From: Deltaproteobacteria bacterium RIFOXYA12_FULL_61_11
GTDB taxonomy: Bacteria > Bdellovibrionota_F > JAHFAK01 > YA12-FULL-61-11
DNA length: 9,544 nt
NCBI GenBank assembly: GCA_001799195.1
Contig: MGSU01000147.1
Location: 1-9,544, forward strand
Direction of reading: 5' to 3'
The translations under genes were made by a program, and so were the position numbers. Below the pieces are notes generated by a model, which saw nothing but the letters and a program-made list of their open reading frames with translations, was not told where the DNA came from and made no database searches. This document shows, piece after piece, positions 1-6,899 of the stretch (its first letter is position 1; every line of letters starts with the position of its first letter).

Positions 1-312
1 CGGGTCGGGCAGGAAGATATCGGGATTGCAGAAGAGCAGGAAGCGGCCGGAAGCAGCCGCTGCCCCGAGGTTGGCGCCGGCCGTGTAACCGAGGTTGTGC
101 TCTTGGGGCAACAAGGTGAGGGGGAAGTCCCGGCTCAGTTCTACACTTCGGTCTGTCGAGGCGTTGTCGACCACGAGGACCTCGAGGTCTTGACCAGAGG
201 CCTGAGAGGTCCAAGACGTCAAGAGTTGGGCAAGGGTGTCCTCGTGGTTGAAGGTGACCACGATCACGCTCAGCAGCGGGCCTTGCTCGGGAGGTGGGCT
301 GGACGGGGTCAA
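1..312 (-). CDS. Family 2 glycosyltransferase, N-terminal part (3' end outside window)
   Basis: This is the first 104 codons of a GT-A fold glycosyltransferase, which would transfer a sugar from a nucleotide donor to an envelope glycan or lipid-linked acceptor at the cytoplasmic face. After a short proline-rich start it shows the GT2 strand LLSVIVVTFN (13-22), the nucleotide-binding VVDNASTD (47-54), NLGYTAGANLG (73-83) and CNPDI (95-99), which holds the metal-binding Asp. The spacing resembles the WbbL-like rhamnosyltransferase branch of GT2, but the acceptor domain is not visible, so the substrate cannot be named. I chose a TTG start at 312 that overlaps the stop of the radical SAM gene (ATTGA, 4 nt shared). 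AGGAGG lies at 317-322, four bases upstream, and no better in-frame start exists before the conserved strand. It is the third gene of the transglutaminase operon and probably translationally coupled. Confidence 0.85.
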   Translation of the reverse strand, partial: MTPSSPPPEQGPLLSVIVVTFNHEDTLAQLLTSWTSQASGQDLEVLVVDNASTDRSVELSRDFPLTLLPQEHNLGYTAGANLGAAAASGRFLLFCNPDIFLPDP

Positions 313-1334
313 TGGTCCTCCTGGTCGAGGAAGCGGCAGTAGGCTTCGAGGGTGTGGAGGCGGAAGGCGCAACCGAGACAGACGTCGGGCCAGGGCCCAC
401 GTCCGTGGAAGGCGGTCCGGTAGCGTTGCAAGGGCTCCGCGTTCCAGAGTTCCGCCAGAGGGGTGGTCCTGAGCGACCCGGCGACCAGGGCCCGGCGATC
501 GCCGTCGAACAAGGCGCTGCAACACGCATGGACCATTCCGTCATGTCGGAGGACCAGCACCTCGAAGGGTTGCCTGCAACGGAGTTCCGATCCCTGTTCC
601 AGGGGGGGCAACCGCAGGTCGAGATCGTGTACTGCGGCTCGCTCTCTGGCCGCCGCAAAGGCCTCCTCGGCACGGTCCCGATGCAGGAAGGGAGAGGAGG
701 CCCGGAGGCTTTGGGCATAGATCTTCGGCAAGAGAACCTGCACCTTCTCGACTCCGAGCTTCCCTGCCCGGTCCACCAGTTCGGCAAGTTCTGAGAGGTT
801 CTCGGCCCAGGCCACGGTCTGCACCTCGAGGCCGCAACCGATATGCCGAGCATGTTCGAGCCCCTGCCAGATGGTCGCGGCAGGGACTCCGCGCAAGAAG
901 TGCATGAGTTGATCGCTAACCGCGTCGATCGAGAGCACGAGCCGGTCGAGACCGACCGCGGCGAGGTCGGCGGCGAACGCTCGGTCGAGCCGGGTGCCGT
1001 TGGTGATCAGGGTGGTGGTGCAAGCATAGGTATGGCCGAGTGAGAGCACCTCGAGGAGCAGCGGGGACAGGGTGGGTTCTCCGTAACCGCCGAGGGTCAA
1101 GCCTCGGGCCAGACGCAGGAACGGCGGTAAGAACGGCAGGAGGAGGGGGTCCAGCTCCGAGGGCTTCCGGCGTTCGCCCCAATGGGTGCGGCCGCAGGAG
1201 CGGCAACTGAGGTTGCATTTCGCGGTCAGTTCGAGTTGGAGCTCCGGCGGTTTGGCGGTGAGGTAACTCTCGCCGAGACCGATGGCTTGATGCAGTTCGA
1301 GGAGGTTGTGCCGTTTCCGGGTCCCGAGGTCCAT
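309..1334 (-). CDS. Radical SAM protein with SPASM-like C-terminal cysteine region
   Basis: This is a 341-residue radical SAM enzyme. The [4Fe-4S] motif is CNLSCRSC (C40, C44, C47), followed by GGYGEP (82-87), the SAM-contacting glycine-rich turn, and the strand LVLSIDA (132-138). The C-terminal part looks like a SPASM domain: C253, then HDGMVHACC (C271, C272), the GSLRTTPLAELWN stretch (286-298) usual before the last cluster ligands, CLGC (C319, C322) and C333. These would bind one or two auxiliary clusters. SPASM enzymes mostly modify peptides or protein side chains, and some act on sugars; the substrate here is unknown. The ATG directly abuts the transglutaminase stop (TAGATG), with GGAGG about ten bases upstream, and its own stop overlaps the glycosyltransferase start. 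No precursor-peptide gene is visible beside it. Family assignment is firm; the reaction is not. Confidence 0.9.
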   Translation of the reverse strand: MDLGTRKRHNLLELHQAIGLGESYLTAKPPELQLELTAKCNLSCRSCGRTHWGERRKPSELDPLLLPFLPPFLRLARGLTLGGYGEPTLSPLLLEVLSLGHTYACTTTLITNGTRLDRAFAADLAAVGLDRLVLSIDAVSDQLMHFLRGVPAATIWQGLEHARHIGCGLEVQTVAWAENLSELAELVDRAGKLGVEKVQVLLPKIYAQSLRASSPFLHRDRAEEAFAAARERAAVHDLDLRLPPLEQGSELRCRQPFEVLVLRHDGMVHACCSALFDGDRRALVAGSLRTTPLAELWNAEPLQRYRTAFHGRGPWPDVCLGCAFRLHTLEAYCRFLDQEDH

Positions 1335-3401
1335 CTAGCGCAACTCCTCCAGCCTGCGCAGCAAACGTGCCGCTTCCTCGCGCAGGTCCTCGCTCAGGGG
1401 CTGGCGGCCGAAGCTGACGCGCCGATGCAGGGCGAGCAGCCTCCCGAGGTCCCGGTGCTTGTGCAAGGAGGGGTGTCGGGCTAGGAATTCGTCCCAGGTT
1501 TCGTGTTTCCGGAGGCGGTAGCCCCTCCGGCGCAGGAGGGTCAGCAATTGCCGATAGAAGCGGGGTTGGAGGGGGCGACGTCGGGCTCTTGTGAACAGGA
1601 AGAACCCGAGCAGTCCGAGAATCCCGAGGACGATGAAGGGACCCGAGCTGGGGCCTGCTTTGCCCTCCTCCGGTTGCCCCCGCAATCCGCGCCACAGCTC
1701 GGAGATGGTGTGCAGTCTGTGCCACGAGAACTTCTTGAGGTGCTCGAGGTGGCCGAGTTGGGTGCGCAGGTTGTAGTAGAGGACGTATTTTTCCCAACGG
1801 TGGCGCAGGAAGTCGTAGTAGCGGTCGAAGACCCCTGGCCTGGCTTCGAAGGTTTCGTCGAGCGGGGGAGTCGGGTCGTAGCGCGACCAGAGTCCCCCGT
1901 CCGCGACCTCGACCCAGCTATGGGCATCGTGCTGGCGAAGTATCAGGTACGAACCGAGCTCATTCCACTGCCCCCCGCGATACCCTGCGACCAGACGCGC
2001 CGGTCGGCCGAGCCGGCGCAGCAGGAGGACCATGGCCGTGGCGAAGTATTCGCAGTGTCCGCGGCGGTCTTCGAAGAGGAAGTGGTGCAGCGCGCCGGGA
2101 CCCTCGTGCGTCTGCTCGAGGGTGTACCCGAAGGTGTTGTGGAAATAGGCCACGAGCGTCGCCGCGGCGTCTCTGCCCGAGGTGGTTCCGCCGGCGATGG
2201 AGGCCGCGAGTTCGGCCATCCGGGCATCGTCACCGGGGAGTTGCAAATACGGCCTGAGGTCGTCATGGTCTCCGGGGTACGCCTCGGCCGGGAGGCTCTC
2301 GACCTGGTAGATGCGGTTCGCTTCCTGTCTCGAGGTGAAGACGAGATCGCCGTACCAGTCCCGTTCGATGGGTACGCTCCGCTGCATGAGGAGGTCCATG
2401 ATGTTCTCGCTCACACGGTAGCGGCAAGCGGTACGGAGGGCGAACACGGCCTCCGAGGGAAAGGGGGCGAGAAAATATTTTTGAACCAGGAAGGCACCTT
2501 CGTCGAGACAGAGTTCGCGCAGGATCTTCCCCGAGGTGGTGGTAGCGCCGCGGCGCACCGACCTCGACCATCGGCGTCCATCGTAATGGTCATAGGTCCT
2601 CCCCGGGAAATAGAGTGGACCGGGAGGCGGTCCCTGCCTGCCCGGGAACTCCACTCTGAAGGCCACGCTGGGGTCCTCGAGGATGGTCCCCAGGTCCCCG
2701 AGGGTCACGTCCTGGCCGAAACCCGAGAGGTGCGGGGCGCGGCGCTGGTCGCGGTAGAAGAACCCGAAGTCGATCCGAGGGATGATCAGGAAGATGAGCA
2801 GGTCGAGGACCAACACGAGCCCGACCACCAAGGAGAAGGGGAGGAGGAGGGCCGGAGCGAAGAGGCGTTGGTCGGCCCGTTCGGCCAGGGCGGTCTCCTC
2901 GAGGTTGCGCAGGAAGGCGTGCAGGATCAGGAGCACCAAGACCAGGAAGACGAAGAGGCCGAAGAGTCCGAGGTAGCTGAGCTCGAAGCTGAGGACCGAG
3001 GCGAGCACCAGACCGAGGAACGAGAAGAGGATGAACTGGAAGTAGTCGCCTCCCGTCTCGAGGTTGGCGTAGCGATAGAGCAAGAGGAACACCAGGTACC
3101 GGAAGGAATTGTCGATCAGGGAGCCGCTGCCGAAAACGGTATCCGCGGCCAGGGCGAGGAAGAGCGCCAGGAAGATCGCGGTCCAGAGGGCCGTGGGGAG
3201 CCGCGGCAAAAGGCCTTTCTCGCGGAGGACGGCGATGGCGGCGAAGGCCGTTCCCAGGAGGAGGGCGAAGGGCAACTCGAGCAGACCGGCCAGGTGGAAG
3301 GTGGTCAGCAACACGCTCAGCAGGCCGAGGGCAAAGGCTCGGAACACCGCGGCGAGGCGTTCTCGTTGCGAGGCGATGATCGGATCGAGGCTCGTGGTCA
3401 T
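1335..3401 (-). CDS. Membrane transglutaminase-like protein, TgpA type (DUF3488 / transglutaminase core / DUF4129)
   Basis: This is a 688-residue inner-membrane protein with the TgpA architecture. Residues about 17-208 form six or seven hydrophobic segments (DUF3488-like), ending at FLIIPRIDFGF. A large presumably periplasmic domain follows, with a transglutaminase/papain-like triad: Cys450 in GHCEYFA, His494 in DAHSWVEV and Asp509 in RYDPTP. A last membrane helix lies at about 588-604, followed by a basic cytoplasmic tail (610-688) like DUF4129. Length and triad are normal for the family, so it looks active. Known relatives are needed for viability in Pseudomonas, but their substrate is undefined. 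TgpA genes often sit beside MoxR-type ATPase and DUF58 genes. Here it instead heads an operon with the radical SAM and glycosyltransferase genes. The ATG at 3401 is preceded by GAGGGAG, which supports this start. Confidence 0.93.
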   Translation of the reverse strand: MTTSLDPIIASQRERLAAVFRAFALGLLSVLLTTFHLAGLLELPFALLLGTAFAAIAVLREKGLLPRLPTALWTAIFLALFLALAADTVFGSGSLIDNSFRYLVFLLLYRYANLETGGDYFQFILFSFLGLVLASVLSFELSYLGLFGLFVFLVLVLLILHAFLRNLEETALAERADQRLFAPALLLPFSLVVGLVLVLDLLIFLIIPRIDFGFFYRDQRRAPHLSGFGQDVTLGDLGTILEDPSVAFRVEFPGRQGPPPGPLYFPGRTYDHYDGRRWSRSVRRGATTTSGKILRELCLDEGAFLVQKYFLAPFPSEAVFALRTACRYRVSENIMDLLMQRSVPIERDWYGDLVFTSRQEANRIYQVESLPAEAYPGDHDDLRPYLQLPGDDARMAELAASIAGGTTSGRDAAATLVAYFHNTFGYTLEQTHEGPGALHHFLFEDRRGHCEYFATAMVLLLRRLGRPARLVAGYRGGQWNELGSYLILRQHDAHSWVEVADGGLWSRYDPTPPLDETFEARPGVFDRYYDFLRHRWEKYVLYYNLRTQLGHLEHLKKFSWHRLHTISELWRGLRGQPEEGKAGPSSGPFIVLGILGLLGFFLFTRARRRPLQPRFYRQLLTLLRRRGYRLRKHETWDEFLARHPSLHKHRDLGRLLALHRRVSFGRQPLSEDLREEAARLLRRLEELR

Positions 3402-3424
3402 ACTCCCTCGTACCCTTTGCGCTC

Positions 3425-3452
3425 ATCCTACTGGACCCTGGGGAGCGATCAA
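3425..3452 (-). promoter_or_regulatory. Possible sigma70-type promoter of the transglutaminase operon
   Basis: Reading the minus strand, TTGATC (3447-3452) and TAGGAT (3425-3430) are 16 bp apart. Each matches four of six consensus bases. Transcription would begin near 3418, giving a leader of about 17 nt before the ATG at 3401, just enough to include the GAGGGAG ribosome binding site. The match is modest and could be chance in this sequence. Confidence 0.3.
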
Positions 3453-3507
3453 GACGTTTCTTGCTGTCCCCGAGAAGGATCCGACGCTCCGGTGAACCTC
3501 AGGAGGC

Positions 3508-3537
3508 TTGTCATCTTGCCGCTCCTTCCTCTATGAT
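3508..3537 (+). promoter_or_regulatory. Sigma70-type promoter for the repeat protein / deaminase / oxidoreductase operon
   Basis: TTGTCA (3508-3513) and TATGAT (3532-3537) are separated by 18 bp, and each matches five of six consensus bases. Transcription would begin near 3544, giving a leader of about 40 nt to the TTG at 3584. The ATG at 3533 falls inside the -10 element and so would not be in the transcript. The site sits in the divergent gap to the transglutaminase gene, where a promoter is expected. I see no clear operator around it. Confidence 0.55.
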
Positions 3538-3583
3538 CATCGCCCGGAGCAGGGCTCGGCCTTGCTCGGTGACGAGGTGCACT

Positions 3584-4660
3584 TTGGACCAGGAACCACG
3601 GGCGCAACAACGGTTGGTCATCCCTCGGCGGATCTTCGACTTGATCGGCCCTCAATCGCCTCGGGAAAAACGTCTCTTCGCCGCCAGGGGACTGCTCCCG
3701 GACGTGGACATGGGCGTGCTCGTGGCCAGCTTGTGCCTCCTCCAGCAGGACCGGGACGACGAGGTGCGCGGAGAGGCCGAGAAGAGTTTCGCCTCCATCC
3801 CCCTCGAGTTGATCAGGACGATCAGCCGGGACCCCTCGACCTCCTCCGTGGTCTTGCACCATTTCGCCAAGGTCCATCTCCAGAACGACGAGGTCCTCGA
3901 GACCGTGCTCCTGAACCAGACCATCGATGTCTCCACCTTCGCCCTCATCGCCGAGCACTGCAGTGAGCGCGTCGGTCAGCTCGTGGTCAGCAACAACCGC
4001 ATGTTCCTCCAGAACCCTTCCCTGTTGGTCAACCTCAAGAACAATCCCCGCATCCTCCGCTCCTCGATCGATTACGTCGTCGGGTTCCTCAAGGTCAATG
4101 GTCTGGTGCTCAAGGGGGAGGATCCGGTCCTCACCAAGGAAGAGGCCGCGCAGCTCCTCGCGCAGGACCAGACCGAGTTCCAGGAGGAATTGGTCGAGGA
4201 GGTGGCCGACGCGAGTCTCGATGCTCTCGACGAAGGCGAGTATCACGAACTCAAACGCAATGTCAGCACCCAGATCAGCATGATGACCCCGGCGCAACGG
4301 GTCAAACTCGCCCTCAGGGGGAACGCCTTCGCGCGGAACGTGTTGATAACCGATGCTAGTTTCATCGTCGCAACCGCCGTGCTCCAGAACCCCCGGGTAA
4401 CCCTCAGCGAGGTGGTGCGCTATTCACGGATGAAGAACGTCAACGAGAAGGTGTTGCGCCTGATCGCTGGCAACAAGGAATGGATGAAGGGCTATGCGAT
4501 ACGGCTCAACCTGGTTTCCAATCCCAAGACTCCGGCCTATCTGGCCATCAAATTCTTGAAATTCATGAGGGTTCAGGATCTGCGAACCCTCTCCCGCGAC
4601 CGCAACATTCCGGCTCAGGTGTCCAAGGTCGCCAAACAGTTGTTCAAAGCGAGGCAGTGA
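3584..4660 (+). CDS. Uncharacterised helical (HEAT-like) repeat protein
   Basis: This 358-residue protein is predicted soluble, with no signal peptide or membrane helix. It is almost entirely helical: a HEAT-like pair at about 45-77, a charged acidic stretch (about 184-225) and a C-terminal half of repeated units marked by Asn-Pro turns (NPRV at 269, NPKT at 313; earlier ones at 144 and 154). The C-terminal pattern, GNAFARNVLI then NPRVT then NKEWMK then NPKTP then DRNIP, resembles a conserved hypothetical family I recall from Acidobacteriota and deltaproteobacteria. Its function is unknown; a binding scaffold is likely by fold. The frame is open from a TTG at 3461, but I chose the TTG at 3584 because GACGAGG (3571-3577) lies six bases upstream, the likely promoter covers the ATG at 3533, and the extra N-terminus is Arg-rich and unlike the rest. 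It ends one base before the deaminase start. Confidence 0.75.
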   Translation: MDQEPRAQQRLVIPRRIFDLIGPQSPREKRLFAARGLLPDVDMGVLVASLCLLQQDRDDEVRGEAEKSFASIPLELIRTISRDPSTSSVVLHHFAKVHLQNDEVLETVLLNQTIDVSTFALIAEHCSERVGQLVVSNNRMFLQNPSLLVNLKNNPRILRSSIDYVVGFLKVNGLVLKGEDPVLTKEEAAQLLAQDQTEFQEELVEEVADASLDALDEGEYHELKRNVSTQISMMTPAQRVKLALRGNAFARNVLITDASFIVATAVLQNPRVTLSEVVRYSRMKNVNEKVLRLIAGNKEWMKGYAIRLNLVSNPKTPAYLAIKFLKFMRVQDLRTLSRDRNIPAQVSKVAKQLFKARQ

Positions 4661-4661
4661 G

Positions 4662-5150
4662 ATGGGCGGCAACGGACCACGGCAGGACTATCTCGGCTGG
4701 GACGAGACCTTCATGCTCTTGACCCACCTCATCGCGGCGCGTTCCAAAGACCCCAATTCCCAGGTCGGCGCCTGTATCGTGGACCCTCACGACATCGTCC
4801 TGGGCTTAGGGTACAACGGGTTTCCCCGCGGGTGCAGCGACGAGGCCCTGCCGTGGGCAAGGGAGGGGGATTTCCTGACCACCAAGTATGCTTATGTGGT
4901 CCATGCCGAGGCCAATGCGCTGCTTAATGCCAGTGCTCCGGTGCACGGCTGCCGCCTGTACTGCAATTACTACCCGTGCAACGAGTGCGCGAAGCTCATC
5001 ATTCAGCACCGCATCGCGGAAGTGATCTACGAAGAGGACAAGTACCCGGAACTGGACCTGTACAAGGTCTCGAAGCGGCTCTTCGAGCTGGCCGGGGTCG
5101 CGGTCCGGCGCTACACCTGCGCCAACCGGTTGCGTATCGAACCCCGTTGA
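4662..5150 (+). CDS. Deoxycytidylate (dCMP) deaminase
   Basis: This 162-residue zinc enzyme is predicted to convert dCMP to dUMP, feeding thymidylate synthesis in the cytoplasm. The cytidine deaminase-fold signature is complete: HAEAN with zinc ligand His81 and proton shuttle Glu83, and PCNEC with zinc ligands Cys106 and Cys109. The N-terminal pattern LIAARSKDPNSQVGACIVD (23-41) and the YNGFPRGCSDE segment (51-61) are typical of the dCMP deaminase/ComEB group rather than tRNA or free cytidine deaminases. The length is normal for the family. Nothing in the sequence shows whether it is regulated by dCTP and dTTP. The ATG lies one base after the stop of the repeat-protein gene, with GAGG seven bases upstream, so the two are probably cotranslated. 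The oxidoreductase follows after 15 nt. Confidence 0.93.
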   Translation: MGGNGPRQDYLGWDETFMLLTHLIAARSKDPNSQVGACIVDPHDIVLGLGYNGFPRGCSDEALPWAREGDFLTTKYAYVVHAEANALLNASAPVHGCRLYCNYYPCNECAKLIIQHRIAEVIYEEDKYPELDLYKVSKRLFELAGVAVRRYTCANRLRIEPR

Positions 5151-5165
5151 GCCGGGAGGGAACCC

Positions 5166-6269
5166 ATGCACTATGACATCGTCATCCTGGGCGCGGGGAT
5201 CAACGGCTGTGGGCTTGCCCGCCGCCTGAGCTCTCCCGAGCGCTCGGTCCTGGTGGTGGAGCGCGCCACCGTGGGGGCGGGGACCTCCTCGCGCAGCTCC
5301 AAGCTGATCCACGGCGGCCTGAGGTATCTCGAGAACATGGAGTTCTCCCTGGTCCGAGAGGCGCTGCACGACCGGACTAAGTTGTTGCAACTCTTCCCCG
5401 AACTGGTGAAGCTCGTGCCCTTCTACCTCCCCGTGTACGAAGATTCTCCACGTGCGGCCAAGCTGATCCGCTTCGGTCTCCGCGTCTACGATCTCCTGGC
5501 TGGGAAGCCCGCGGGGCACCGCAGCGCAGTGGTCCCGTTCGAGGAGTTCGCCAAGAACTTCCCCGCGGTGCGGCGTGAGGGTTTGCAGATGGTCCTGCGC
5601 TACCATGACGCCCTCACCGACGATGTGGCGCTGACCCGGGCAGTGGCGGAGCAGGCCCGCGAACGCGGCGCGGTCTTCCTCGAAGGGGTGGAACCCGAGG
5701 ACCTCGTGCTCAGCGACCGGGTGATCGAGGTGCGCCTGCCCGGCCGTACCGTGACCACGACGACCTTGATCAACGCCACCGGGCCGTGGATCGGCGAGGT
5801 CAATGCCCGCTACCGGTTGCCCTCGCGTTACCAGGTGACCAGGGTCAGCGGCATTCACCTCTATGTCCCCGGCGCGCTCGTGCCTTGGCCGCTGTTCCTG
5901 CAGACCGCCTCGCAACGCATCTTCTTCATCATACCCCGCGGGGGCGAAACCATGATCGGCACCACCGAGCGCTTCGAGAAGAGCACCTGCGACGAGGTGA
6001 TGGTGAGCGAGGAAGACGTGGACTACCTCCTCGAGAACGCCCGGCGCTATCTCCGCGTGCCGCTCTTGCGCCAGGACATCACCCGGGTCGAACTCGGTAT
6101 TCGCCCCTTGATCGAACAGCGCGACGATCCGACCAGGATCAGCCGTGAGTACCGGTTCGATTTGCACCTGCTCGGCCGCGTGCGCTTGTTGCACGTCTTC
6201 GGCGGCAAGCTGACCACCTTCCTGTCTCTGGCAGACAAGGCGGCGAGGTTGCTCAGGCGAGCGGGCTGA
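5166..6269 (+). CDS. GlpD-like FAD-dependent glycerol-3-phosphate dehydrogenase, short form
   Basis: This 367-residue flavoprotein aligns with the N-terminal three-quarters of GlpD, which oxidises glycerol-3-phosphate to dihydroxyacetone phosphate and passes electrons to quinone at the membrane. It shows the FAD Rossmann motif GAGING (9-14), the GlpD hallmark GTSSRSSKLIHGGLRYLE (39-56), NATGPW, the SGIHLYVP strand with the His equivalent to GlpD KGSH, IIGTT-like MIGTT, GIRPL and HVFGGKLTT near the end. It stops just after this last motif, so the C-terminal DAO_C cap of classical GlpD (about 500 residues) is absent. No remnant follows before the convergent gene. The start is supported by GGGAGGG a few bases upstream. 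G3P dehydrogenase is the best guess, but another alpha-hydroxy substrate is possible. No glpF or glpK is nearby. Confidence 0.85.
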   Translation: MHYDIVILGAGINGCGLARRLSSPERSVLVVERATVGAGTSSRSSKLIHGGLRYLENMEFSLVREALHDRTKLLQLFPELVKLVPFYLPVYEDSPRAAKLIRFGLRVYDLLAGKPAGHRSAVVPFEEFAKNFPAVRREGLQMVLRYHDALTDDVALTRAVAEQARERGAVFLEGVEPEDLVLSDRVIEVRLPGRTVTTTTLINATGPWIGEVNARYRLPSRYQVTRVSGIHLYVPGALVPWPLFLQTASQRIFFIIPRGGETMIGTTERFEKSTCDEVMVSEEDVDYLLENARRYLRVPLLRQDITRVELGIRPLIEQRDDPTRISREYRFDLHLLGRVRLLHVFGGKLTTFLSLADKAARLLRRAG

Positions 6270-6308
6270 CGGGGGGCTCGGCGTTTCCTTTCACGTGTGC
6301 GGAGTAGC

Positions 6309-6899
6309 TCAGCGCGCCTCGCAGAGGCGTTGCAACCGATGCAGTCCGGTTTCCAGACTGGCCCCGGCGCTTTCCTCGAGGAAGAGGGCGAAGAAGCGGC
6401 CGAAGGGGTTGTAGCCCTCGTCGCCGAAGAGTTGCCAGGTGACCAGGGTCCCGTCCGGGTGCAGGTCCAGTTGGAAGGACCCCAAGAAGGCGAAATTCTC
6501 GCTGTGCAGGGTAAAGAGGTATTGGAGGCTGCGTTCCGGCACCGTCTCGACGATCTCGAAACTGCCGTCGCCGACCCGATCCCCCCACCAGCGCATCACC
6601 GCACCCTTGCCCTGTTTCACCGTCGAGAAGGCGACGGTCAACGAGGGATCGAGATCGCGATTCCAGATGGTCCAGCGCGGCCACCAACGCAGATCGCTGA
6701 TGAGACTGTAGATGCGCGCAGGCGGAGCCGCGATGAGCACCGAACGTTGGATCAACCAGGTCGAGGGCAGGAGGAAGGCGGCGCTGACGAGCAGGAGCAC
6801 GGCGCAGGAACCGGCCAGAACCACGCGCTGCCAGAGGGGGAGCCGCTTCAAGAGGGCGATCGCTTCGGTGCGCAGGGGGTGCCGTGAACGAGCTTTCAT
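6309..6899 (-). CDS. Membrane-anchored SRPBCC (START/Bet v1-like) domain protein
   Basis: This 196-residue protein has a basic N-terminus, one hydrophobic helix (about 25-45) and an SRPBCC-fold domain from about 50 to 193. It begins VLIAAPPARIYSLISDLRWWPRWTIWN (54-80), the usual strand, helix and Trp-rich turn of polyketide cyclase/START-like proteins. It continues through GSFEIVETVPERSLQYLF and SFQLDLHPDGTLVTWQLFGDEG to a long C-terminal helix lining the pocket. Such domains bind hydrophobic ligands or act as chaperones; no catalytic residues can be assigned here. The N-terminal helix is either an anchor or an uncleaved signal, placing the domain outside the cytoplasm. Its ATG overlaps the stop of the upstream TraB/GumN gene (ATGA), so the two are probably translationally coupled and act in the same compartment. 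The 39-nt gap to the convergent oxidoreductase gene holds no convincing terminator. Confidence 0.82.
   Translation of the reverse strand: MKARSRHPLRTEAIALLKRLPLWQRVVLAGSCAVLLLVSAAFLLPSTWLIQRSVLIAAPPARIYSLISDLRWWPRWTIWNRDLDPSLTVAFSTVKQGKGAVMRWWGDRVGDGSFEIVETVPERSLQYLFTLHSENFAFLGSFQLDLHPDGTLVTWQLFGDEGYNPFGRFFALFLEESAGASLETGLHRLQRLCEAR

Noticed and set aside
1503-3536. A very long open frame (677 codons) on the plus strand antisense to the transglutaminase gene
   Set aside because: Its translation is low-complexity Glu/Gly/Gln-rich with no recognisable domain. It is the expected mirror of a GC-rich gene, while the opposite strand carries a complete catalytic triad and membrane topology.
3461-3583. 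N-terminal extension of the helical repeat protein
   Set aside because: The added residues are Arg/Ser-rich, no ribosome binding site is well placed for the TTG at 3461 or ATG at 3533, and the best promoter lies within this stretch.
4806-6194. A 462-codon minus-strand open frame across the deaminase and oxidoreductase genes
   Set aside because: It is His/Gln/Ala-rich without motifs, and both genes on the plus strand have clear family signatures and ribosome binding sites.
6258-6280. Possible terminator hairpin after the oxidoreductase gene (CGAGC ... GCTCG)
   Set aside because: The stem is only five bp with a 13-nt loop, part of it is in the coding region, and no T-run follows directly.
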